A stretch of DNA of 18,574 nt from Entamoeba invadens IP1 (Eukaryota; Evosea; Mastigamoebida; Endamoebidae). The translations under genes were made by a program, and so were the position numbers. This document shows positions 11,194 through 18,574 of this stretch, piece by piece (position 1 is the stretch's first letter; each line of letters starts with the position of its first letter). Below the pieces are notes generated by a model that did no database searches, had not been told where the DNA came from, and saw nothing but the letters and a program-made list of their open reading frames with translations. Location: NCBI RefSeq assembly GCF_000330505.1, contig NW_004191919.1, forward strand, positions 25,196 to 43,769, written 5' to 3'.

Positions 11194-11454
11194 AACTGTA
11201 AATTTGTTTAAAACACAAGTTAATATCAATAATGAAACATTCTTTTTAAAATATACACAATATGATTAACTTTGTTATTATAATATATTTGAATAATTGC
11301 ATAAATTACAAAATTATTTTTAAATTTGTTTTTTTAAATCACATTTTTAGAAAATCAGTGTTTTCACTTTTTCAATTTTCATTTTGATAAAAAACAATTA
11401 TCAATTTAAATGTAAATTTCAATCGTTTTGTTATAAAGACGGATTCGAAAATAA

Positions 11455-11788
11455 TTTCAATAAGTATATAATCATAATATGAACAAGTTTAATTCACACT
11501 TTGTTGTTTCCCGTCTCAAGTTCGCGAGATATAATTATTGTTTTTGTTTACTGATTATTGTGGCGATTTTTTGATTGTTTTTAATTTTTCGGCATTTATG
11601 ACAAATTATTACCATTATTTAAAATTTGAACTTTGACTCGAAATATTAAGTGTAAATTATAACTTGAGTTATGAGAGTGGGCCTTATGGGGAACTGAACC
11701 TTATGGATTTTATTTTTGTATCCTCAGAAAAATAGTTTTAATAAGGATAGCTTTAATCCTGAGGATACACCTTATCCTCAAGAAACCC
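11455..11788 (+). repeat. Large inverted repeat, left arm
   Basis: By direct base-by-base comparison this 334-bp segment is the reverse complement of 18242-18574, with a single one-base length difference near 11459-11460. The inner boundary is sharp: both copies begin or end at GGGTTTCTT and then diverge completely. Next to the inner end is a small self-complementary stretch (TGAGGATA ... TATCCTCA, 11759-11779 on this strand). It encodes nothing recognisable. It may be the end of a DNA element; the outer limit cannot be set because the right copy runs off the window. Confidence 0.9.
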
Positions 11789-11838
11789 AAAATAATAACT
11801 AAAAAAATATTAAAATCTAAAATAATTAAACCTAAATA

Positions 11839-11905
11839 ACGGAGCGAAGCGAGGAAATCGTGAAGATTGAGTGTTCCCGAAGGGTGCACGAAATCGGCAC
11901 GATTT
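11839..11905. other. G+C-rich structured island
   Basis: In DNA that is otherwise strongly AT-rich, this ~67-bp patch contains GGAGCGAAGCGAGG and nested complementary segments. AAATCGTG (11855-11862) pairs with CACGATTT (11898-11905), and an inner GTGTTCCC-GAA-GGGTGCAC hairpin lies within. It could be a small structured RNA, part of the TMK 3' untranslated region, or a piece of a foreign element. I do not recognise a known family. Confidence 0.45.
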
Positions 11906-12001
11906 ATATACTACTCTGTATAATATATTTTTTCAAAAAAAAAACAAAAATATTGCTCTTGATATTAGTATTGGTCGGTTGAGGTTAAGTATGTAGGCGA
12001 G

Positions 12002-12051
12002 TGAAAAAAAAAATAATAATAATTTGTATGACGCTACTGATTTACAAATTA
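12002..12051 (-). terminator. Probable polyadenylation region of the TMK gene
   Basis: On the minus strand, TAATTTGT (12044-12051) lies 10-17 nt past the stop codon, and a long T-rich run (12025-12002) follows. Entamoeba 3' ends typically carry a TAATTT-like motif followed by T-rich sequence and have short untranslated regions, so cleavage probably occurs here. This rests on motif similarity only. Confidence 0.4.
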
Positions 12052-12060
12052 CTGTTTATA

Positions 12061-15000
12061 TCAATTAATTGTGTTATAAAACTCTTCGAGTTTTTGAGTG
12101 ATGTTATTAATTTCAAGTCTCTTTTTTGGTTCATGTTCCCAACTTTGTTGTATAATAATGCCAAGTTTATCTGGAACTGATGTTGGTATTTGCAGTCGTT
12201 TTCCGCTCGTCGTGAAATCTGCTATACTCCATGCATGTTTAAATTGTACATCCGTATTTTTAAATGCAAAGTCCCATGTAAATGCCTCATACATAGTCAT
12301 AGCAAATGAATAAACATCAGCTGGTTTTTTATATTTTTCTCTTTCAAGTACTTCAGGAGCCATGAATTTTGGAGTTCCAATACCCTTTGTGAATGTCATG
12401 TTAGTCGTTAACATGTTAACATTTCGTGATGACCCAAAATCAGTCAATTTGGTTGACACATTCGTTGAATTGTCAATGCAAAACACCAAGAAGTTGTCTG
12501 GTTTAATGTCTCTGTGTAATACATTATTTTCGTGTAAATATGAAATGCCTTTTGAAGCGTCCAACATCAGCTTGACTCGCACTGCAAATCGTGGCATCTC
12601 TTGTTTCGTCTTTTTTATCAAGTCTTGTAGACTTCCATATTGTGCAAATTCGGTGACCATACACACCTTACTTGGTATAAAGACAGCGCCATAGAAGTGG
12701 ACTATATACTCACTTCTAAACTTGTCTAACATTGATACTTCATTTTCAAATTCTTCCATCGACCCTTTGTTGTCTCCAACTTCTTTCAACTTTTTAATAG
12801 CAACAACATTTCCTCTGTAAGTCCCTTTGTAGACAATTCCAAAAGAGCCTTCACCGAGTTTTTTGTCTTCTTTCAACTCGTCGTAATCCAATTTAGTCGA
12901 GTTTTCTGTTGTGATTTCAATGGCAATTGGAACAGACACGGTCTCGCTGTTTACTATGTTCATAGTGACTATCATCATCTCGTCGTGCAATTTCATGGTG
13001 CAGTGTGGCGTTACAAATATTTCAAATTCGCACGCCTCGCCTTTCTTCAAAGTCACCAATTGCGGCTCGGTGTGAATTGAGTACTTGTCGCAGCCGCCAC
13101 GTGTTGTTATTTGGACTTTCAAAATGCCTTTGCCTTTGTTGCCAACACAGAGGAGTTCGCGAGATTCCTTTTCAACGGGAATGACTTCACTGGCGTCATC
13201 AAATGTCAGCGACTTCTTGTTGGTCAAAATGTTATTATCCAACACACTCATTGCGATGTTTGAACGATTCATCTTAAAGACACAGATTTTTTCCATTTTC
13301 TTTGTTTCCTTGCGCTTTTGTATAACAATAATTGTAACCACTATAATACAAATTATAATAAGTATTAAAATAATCACAGAGACAATTGGGATGCCAACAA
13401 CAACACCATAATTTGTGGTGTGAATGCAACTTAACATGTCATCACTCAATTTGTAGTTGTCATCACATTTTGAGCATTTGTTGTTGGCAGACCCAACACA
13501 GTTCTCAATGACTGTGTAATTTATACAAACACCTGACACAAGAACGTTGTCTTTCACACAATCAGTGCACTCATCGATGCCATTGCATTGTGTACAAGTA
13601 TCTTGACACTTCACACACAAATTGTTGAAGAGATAATACCCACCTTCACATTGCATACAACCAACTATTGTTTTATTTGCACACGAAGTCAATTCACTTT
13701 GTGGTGAACACAATTTGGTGACATTCGATGACGTGCGATAGAACGCCTCATTGCACACAACACAATTTCCTTCGTTGGTGCACGACTTGCACGACTCATC
13801 ACAATTAATGCATATTGACCCATCGGATGACCGCATGTATCCCTCCTTGCAGACGACACATCCACGATATGTTGACATCAACACGTCACATACACCAACA
13901 AGTTCATTGATTTCAGTGCAAACGCCGTTGCTGTTTGCATACGAGTAATCGTCACACTTTGTGCAGAATGTCCGATTTGAGCAGTAGACACAGGGGTACT
14001 CGCACTTGACACACATGCGGTCTGCGAGGTAATACCCACTCAAACACCTCAGACACCCCTTAGTGGTGCTCACTTCACAATGGCTGTCTGTCTGTGTGTC
14101 TTCGTTTTTAGTTGCTTGTTTGGTGGTCTCATTTGAAAGCGTTTGTGGCACACACGAAATTCCATCGAAATTGTAATTAGTCTCACACTCGACACATTTG
14201 GTGTTGAGTGACAAGACAACACCACAATTAGACAACACGCCAGTCTTCTCTTTACAGCCATCAACGTCTTTGTAATAACCACTTTCACATGTAACACACA
14301 CTTTGTCAAATGAAGTGCAATGAATTGACTGGGTGTCTGTGCACACGCCATCAACGTTGATGGTGTTGTTACATACAATGCAAATATCTCCATTCTGATT
14401 GTCACAATTTGCACTGTTTTGTGAACACTTTCCTTGTGAGAGGTGGTGTTTTGCATCACATTTGATACAATCATTACTTGATATTGCTAAACACATCGTA
14501 TTAGTTGTACACAGACCATCTATTAACAATTTGTCGTCTTGACATTTCAAATCGGTGATAATTCCATTTGAAATGACACACACTTCACTTTCACACTGTT
14601 CAATAATGTTGTTATTTGTTGTGTGATATCCATTCACTGCAGAGTAGCAGTACTCGTTGTTTGATATTCCACAATTTAGTTTTGCTTTGCCACACGACAC
14701 ATCATATTCACAATACAAACACTCGGTGTTATTTTCTTTGTTTATTTCATATTTACAAAATGTGTTAACAACACAGTTATTATTCGATGTGATCACATCT
14801 GAAACGCATTTGTCGCAGCCGTGTTGCGAGTATGTCTCACACTTCTCATTCTTTTCATTACAAACTCCGTTTAACAGCATTATTGTTGTATTACATGAAT
14901 AACACGTTGTATCAATTTGGTTGATGCACCCATTCATGTTGGTGTGTAATTTGTGATCATCTGTGTTGTAGTATGTTGTAGTTGTGTATCCCAAATTGCA

Positions 15001-17436
15001 TGCCTTCAAGTCACTTGAAGTGACATATGGCGCAAAACATGTGGTGCAAATGTGTTGGTTATTGACATAGTCTGCAATCTGACACTTTGGGATGACATTG
15101 TATGAGTAGTCGCACGTCGTTTCTGTGACTTTTACCAGCCCAACTTCACATGCAACACAACTGTTGCCAGTTGATATCATGTTTCCCGCACACGATAAAC
15201 ATGTTTTTGTAGTTTTAGAACACGTCAGACAGTCTTCATGGATATCACTACATGGTTGACAATCATCACTTGAATTCAAATAAAATCCATCTCCACATGA
15301 AACACAAATACCATCTGATGTCTCGTCTGTGCACAAATCGCAATATCCAGACGGAGCACACGACACACAACTGTTGTCAACTCTCTTGTTGCCAACTTCG
15401 CACGATGTGCATGCACCACTTTTTCTGTCACAATTTTTACATTCAGTGGAACATGGCTGGCACTGCAAAACGCCGCCTCCTGAGTATGTGAGGTCACCAC
15501 ACAACGTACAGACTCCACTGTCAAAGCCATATCCAGCAGCACATGTGAGACATTTTCCATTTGTTGCATTGCAACTTGCACATGAAGAGTCACACAACTT
15601 GCAGGTGGTTTGTCCCTCAACGTCTTGGTATGCCATCTCACCACAACTCTGACACGCAGAACTCAGGTAGTAAGTCCCCTTTGGACATATAGTACACTTC
15701 CCAGCTGCAAGACCATACCCAGTCACACAGTTGACACAATACCCATTCGTCGCATCACACCCATCACAATGACTGTCACATTGCTGACACAACAACGATC
15801 CGGCAGTTGAGTATGTCATTTCTCCACAACTTTTGCACTCAGAAGAGCCTTCACCGGCATATGTACCCGCCTTACATGTGTCACATTTATTTGTTGTTTG
15901 ATTTGCCATTGTTCCCGAATTGCACAATGAACACACTCCAGTCGATAGAACAGCACCACTCACACAAGCGTTACACTTGCCATTTGTTCTTTCGCATAAT
16001 CCTTTACATAGTATATCACATATTTTACAATTTGTTGATCCTGGTGTGCTGGAATAAGTCCCATCTCTACAGGTATCACATGATAAACTTTTTGGCGATG
16101 ATGAAAATGTCCCAATTGGACATTTTTCACATTTATATAAAAAGTTGTATGTGCCAGCACTGCAAATAGAACACGTTGTAGTTGTAATTCCCATGCCCAA
16201 CTCACACGACGTGCAATACCCATTTGTCTTATCACAACTCGAACAAGTTGAACTGCAACTTTTGCATGTTGTGCTTCCTGCCAACGAGTATTGCATGTCG
16301 GCACACGTTACACAACTTCCACCGCTTTGGTACGTTCCAGCCGAGCAAGTGTCACACATTTTACCATTCAGAAAATAACCATCATTACAAGATAAACAGT
16401 TTCCATTTGTTTGGTCGCACATTTTACAACTTGTGGAACACGCTGAACACCCACTTGAACCACCGAGTGAGTAATACCCAGTCGCACACTTTGAACACAA
16501 CGAAGTTCCACCACTCGAATAATACGATGCGGGACATATCGAACAGTTCTTATTTGACGAATCGTACGAATAGCCAACATTACATGAAGTGCACTCCCCC
16601 GTCGTTTTTGAACACGATTTACAACTTGTGGAAACACATTGAATACATTTCGAATATCCAGACTTCGAAAAAAATCCATCTCCACAAACTTTACACTCCG
16701 AGCTTCCTTGTTCATCTGCAAAAGTCCCTGCAGCACATTCTGTGCATTCTGCACTGACAGAAAATTGGGAATAATACCCTACGGGACACGGAGCGCATGT
16801 AGTTGCGCCCTTTTCTGAGTAGTACCCTGGATCACAATTTTGACAGTTTGATGCTCCACTATTACTTGAATATGTACCAGCATCACATTTTGTACAACTT
16901 GATGATCCCGAAACGGAATAATATCCGGCATTACATTTCTTGCAAGAAGAAGATTCGGCACCAGAATACGTCCCCGCTTCACATTTTGAACATGTTGAAG
17001 CTTCAAAATTCGAATAATATCCCGCACTACATTTCGTACACGAAGAAGCACCACTTCCAGAGTATGTACCTGCGCCACAACTTGAACATGAAGAAGACCC
17101 GCTACTGGAAGCATATTTACCTGCATTACAATTAATACATGAAGAAGAGCCAGAACCCGAATAAGTGCCAGAACTACACTTGGAGCAAGATGATGAACCA
17201 AAACTCGAATATGAACCAGCAGAACACTGTTTACACAACGAAGAACCGGAGCCCGAAAAATAGCCAGGTGAACAAAAACTGCATGATGTTGTTGTACCAC
17301 CCGAGGAATAAGTCCCTGCTCTACAATAATAACACGAAGTTCCAGAAAGGTACTGTCCACTACTACATGATATCGCGGCATTGGTTTTTGTTGTTAATAA
17401 AATTAACAACAAAGTGTTGGCCACATAGAAAATCAT
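12061..17436 (-). CDS. Transmembrane receptor kinase (TMK), Cys-rich ectodomain
   Basis: This is an intact 1,791-residue single-exon gene. Residues 1-21 are a signal peptide (cleavage probable near KTNA-A). About 24-264 are some 15 tandem ~16-17-residue units of the form C-x-x-C-x-A-G-x-Y-S-x-x-G-S-S-x-C, resembling GCC2/GCC3 (ephrin-receptor-like) repeats. To ~1342 follow longer CxxC, furin/growth-factor-receptor-like modules. The membrane helix is ~1344-1372, followed by basic QKRK. Residues ~1420-1505 may form a PapD/MSP-like fold. The kinase (~1523-1787) has LGEGSFG (1527), Lys 1548 (VAIKK), a probable alpha-C Glu ~1566, HRDIKPDN (Asp 1643), DFGSS (Asp 1666), APE (Glu 1695) and Arg ~1773, so it should be active. 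HRDIKPDN suggests Ser/Thr specificity within the TKL group. I start at ATG 17434-17436: the codon before it is TTG, an unlikely eukaryotic start. The ligand is unknown. It should act at the plasma membrane or on endosomes. Confidence 0.93.
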   Translation of the reverse strand: MIFYVANTLLLILLTTKTNAAISCSSGQYLSGTSCYYCRAGTYSSGGTTTSCSFCSPGYFSGSGSSLCKQCSAGSYSSFGSSSCSKCSSGTYSGSGSSSCINCNAGKYASSSGSSSCSSCGAGTYSGSGASSCTKCSAGYYSNFEASTCSKCEAGTYSGAESSSCKKCNAGYYSVSGSSSCTKCDAGTYSSNSGASNCQNCDPGYYSEKGATTCAPCPVGYYSQFSVSAECTECAAGTFADEQGSSECKVCGDGFFSKSGYSKCIQCVSTSCKSCSKTTGECTSCNVGYSYDSSNKNCSICPASYYSSGGTSLCSKCATGYYSLGGSSGCSACSTSCKMCDQTNGNCLSCNDGYFLNGKMCDTCSAGTYQSGGSCVTCADMQYSLAGSTTCKSCSSTCSSCDKTNGYCTSCELGMGITTTTCSICSAGTYNFLYKCEKCPIGTFSSSPKSLSCDTCRDGTYSSTPGSTNCKICDILCKGLCERTNGKCNACVSGAVLSTGVCSLCNSGTMANQTTNKCDTCKAGTYAGEGSSECKSCGEMTYSTAGSLLCQQCDSHCDGCDATNGYCVNCVTGYGLAAGKCTICPKGTYYLSSACQSCGEMAYQDVEGQTTCKLCDSSCASCNATNGKCLTCAAGYGFDSGVCTLCGDLTYSGGGVLQCQPCSTECKNCDRKSGACTSCEVGNKRVDNSCVSCAPSGYCDLCTDETSDGICVSCGDGFYLNSSDDCQPCSDIHEDCLTCSKTTKTCLSCAGNMISTGNSCVACEVGLVKVTETTCDYSYNVIPKCQIADYVNNQHICTTCFAPYVTSSDLKACNLGYTTTTYYNTDDHKLHTNMNGCINQIDTTCYSCNTTIMLLNGVCNEKNEKCETYSQHGCDKCVSDVITSNNNCVVNTFCKYEINKENNTECLYCEYDVSCGKAKLNCGISNNEYCYSAVNGYHTTNNNIIEQCESEVCVISNGIITDLKCQDDKLLIDGLCTTNTMCLAISSNDCIKCDAKHHLSQGKCSQNSANCDNQNGDICIVCNNTINVDGVCTDTQSIHCTSFDKVCVTCESGYYKDVDGCKEKTGVLSNCGVVLSLNTKCVECETNYNFDGISCVPQTLSNETTKQATKNEDTQTDSHCEVSTTKGCLRCLSGYYLADRMCVKCEYPCVYCSNRTFCTKCDDYSYANSNGVCTEINELVGVCDVLMSTYRGCVVCKEGYMRSSDGSICINCDESCKSCTNEGNCVVCNEAFYRTSSNVTKLCSPQSELTSCANKTIVGCMQCEGGYYLFNNLCVKCQDTCTQCNGIDECTDCVKDNVLVSGVCINYTVIENCVGSANNKCSKCDDNYKLSDDMLSCIHTTNYGVVVGIPIVSVIILILIIICIIVVTIIVIQKRKETKKMEKICVFKMNRSNIAMSVLDNNILTNKKSLTFDDASEVIPVEKESRELLCVGNKGKGILKVQITTRGGCDKYSIHTEPQLVTLKKGEACEFEIFVTPHCTMKLHDEMMIVTMNIVNSETVSVPIAIEITTENSTKLDYDELKEDKKLGEGSFGIVYKGTYRGNVVAIKKLKEVGDNKGSMEEFENEVSMLDKFRSEYIVHFYGAVFIPSKVCMVTEFAQYGSLQDLIKKTKQEMPRFAVRVKLMLDASKGISYLHENNVLHRDIKPDNFLVFCIDNSTNVSTKLTDFGSSRNVNMLTTNMTFTKGIGTPKFMAPEVLEREKYKKPADVYSFAMTMYEAFTWDFAFKNTDVQFKHAWSIADFTTSGKRLQIPTSVPDKLGIIIQQSWEHEPKKRLEINNITQKLEEFYNTIN

Positions 17437-17476
17437 CAATATTTTGCGAATCGAAATTTAAGTTTCATGTTTTTGA

Positions 17477-17491
17477 AATATATATTTTTTA
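17477..17491 (-). promoter_or_regulatory. TATA-like tract, possible core promoter
   Basis: A TATATATTT-type tract lies about 40-55 nt upstream of the ATG on the minus strand. Entamoeba 5' untranslated regions are usually very short, with a TATA-like element about 30 nt before transcription start, so the spacing is plausible. No convincing GAAC or initiator motif is seen, and AT-rich DNA gives many such matches. Confidence 0.22.
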
Positions 17492-17610
17492 AAAATGTTT
17501 GGTTGTAATTTTTTGATATTTTAAATTAAATCTATATTAATAATTTAAAAGCAATATTTAATGAGTGCTAATTAAATTGAGGATTGATGTTAAAATTAAC
17601 ATTAATTATA

Positions 17611-17800
17611 CAGATCGAGTATTTACGGGGGCGCCAGAAACTTATTGGGTGCCAGAATTATTTTAAGAAATGAAATGAGTTTGGCACCCATTTCCATATC
17701 AATTATTATCAAGAAAAAAAATAAAAAAAAATAAAAAAAACCCGAATTTTTATTACAATTAATCCTCTAATTTCTTGGCACCCATTAAATACTCTAACTG
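17611..17800. mobile_element. MITE-like element, copy 2 (190 bp)
   Basis: The left end CAGATCGAGTATTTAC is followed by GGGCGCCAG and TGGGTGCCAG. The right end, on the other strand, reads CAGTTAGAGTATTTAATGGG, then TGCCAAGAAATTAGAGG. The size matches copy 1 (189 bp) and the end sequences share CAGAT and doubled GGGTGYCA. TA precedes the left end; the right TA is not preserved. It has no coding capacity. It lies about 175 bp upstream of the TMK start and could contribute to its promoter region. Confidence 0.65.
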
Positions 17801-18241
17801 GAAATTATTCATTTTAAACTTTTTGTTATGATATGCAGTGCCAAAATTATATACATTTTAAATTGAGTTTGTAATTTATTGAGTTTTTCGTACCATGCTT
17901 GTATTTCTCGATTTAACCTTACAATTCTTTTTTTTTAAAACATTTTTTTTAGAAAAAAATGCTTTGTTGACAAAAACGCTGATACCGTTAGTGTTTTAAT
18001 TAAAACATTTCCAAATATTGTAGAAAAAAAACTATAAATTATTGTTTGCGCGATTGGTTTGTATACTGTTTATGTTCCAAAAGAGCCGCCACAAAGTAAG
18101 TTTTTTTTGTACATCATATCAAGTTCAAAAAAAAAATAAAATTTGTGTTTTATTTAAAACAGTAACAGTATAGTAATGTTAAACTAACTTGCACATTTTG
18201 GAAAGTCACTTTATTGTTCGTAATTGTTTTTGCATACTAAA

Positions 18242-18574
18242 GGGTTTCTTGAGGATAAGGTGTATCCTCAGGATTAAAGCTATCCTTATTAAAACTATTT
18301 TTCTGAGGATACAAAAATAAAATCCATAAGGTTCAGTTCCCCATAAGGCCCACTCTCATAACTCAAGTTATAATTTACACTTAATATTTCGAGTCAAAGT
18401 TCAAATTTTAAATAATGGTAATAATTTGTCATAAATGCCGAAAAATTAAAAACAATCAAAAAATCGCCACAATAATCAGTAAACAAAAACAATAATTATA
18501 TCTCGCGAACTTGAGACGGGAAACAACAAAGTGTGAATTAAACTTGTTCATATTATGATTATATACTTATGAAA
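18242..18574 (-). repeat. Large inverted repeat, right arm (cut by window end)
   Basis: This is the reverse complement of 11455-11788, identical over 333 bases apart from one single-base length difference near the end of the window. It therefore faces the left arm across about 6.45 kb that contains the intact TMK. The repeat is probably longer than seen, since the match runs to within a few bases of the last base. Confidence 0.9.

Larger units (their letters stand above)
9163..11454. other. Repeat-rich non-coding spacer
   Basis: No gene is supported here; a ~64-codon frame near 10728-10922 is low-complexity and rejected. The stretch holds a possible degenerate MITE next to the pseudogene break (about 9207-9345), a perfect 19-bp hairpin (9935-9981) and a larger element with GAGGAT-type ends (10260-11193), each listed separately. 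Another GGGTGACA / TGGCATCC pair near 10141-10182 may be a further short relic. Confidence 0.65.
11789..12060. other. 3' flank of the intact TMK gene
   Basis: This is non-coding. It contains a G+C-rich structured island (11839-11905) and T-rich, polyadenylation-like sequence next to the stop codon of the minus-strand gene. A second short G+C-richer patch lies at about 11971-12003. Confidence 0.6.
17437..18241. other. 5' flank of the intact TMK gene
   Basis: This is AT-rich and non-coding, lying between the TMK start codon and the right inverted-repeat arm. It holds a weak TATA-like tract (17477-17491) and the second 190-bp MITE-like element (17611-17800). From 17801 to 18241 I see only homopolymer-rich AT sequence. 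Confidence 0.65.

Noticed and set aside
17437..17439. TTG as start codon of the TMK gene, giving one more residue
   Set aside because: The organism is eukaryotic and the next codon is ATG followed by a good signal peptide, so I start at 17436.
12098..17492. Many open frames antisense to or frame-shifted within the TMK gene
   Set aside because: They mirror the Cys-rich repeat codons of the real gene and have no independent features.
1..18574. CRISPR array, bacterial operon or prophage
   Set aside because: There are no regularly spaced direct repeats with spacers and no prokaryotic gene organisation; composition and genes are eukaryotic.

Overview
This is AT-rich eukaryotic DNA that fits an Entamoeba genome, most likely E. 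invadens. That assignment is my inference, based on large cysteine-rich transmembrane kinases (TMKs), long AT-rich spacers with small inverted-repeat elements, and no introns visible in the gene bodies. The species is not proven.

Layout: positions 1-5041 are non-coding and AT-rich, with hairpins and one 189-bp inverted-repeat element (3230-3418). Positions 5042-5300 (minus strand) hold a decayed TMK ectodomain and membrane segment. It abuts, head to head, a truncated and frameshifted TMK kinase relic on the plus strand (5286-6319). Positions 6887-9162 (minus) are a second TMK pseudogene: it lacks the N-terminal ~1,040 residues and carries one in-frame stop and one 1-base frameshift in an A run. 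Positions 9163-12060 are a repeat-rich spacer with a perfect 19-bp hairpin, a ~930-bp candidate element with GAGGAT-type ends, and the left arm of a large inverted repeat. Positions 12061-17436 (minus) hold one intact 1,791-residue TMK. Its order is signal peptide, tandem GCC2/GCC3-type Cys repeats, a long CxxC ectodomain, one membrane helix, a possible PapD/MSP-like juxtamembrane domain, and a complete TKL-type kinase. The window ends inside the right arm (18242-18574), an almost exact inverted copy of 11455-11788.

The three kinase loci are paralogues. Only the 12061-17436 gene looks functional: probably a surface receptor coupling an extracellular Cys-rich sensor to cytoplasmic Ser/Thr-like signalling. 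The other two look like decaying duplicates, and TMK duplication, truncation and inversion beside short inverted-repeat elements is the main theme of the window.
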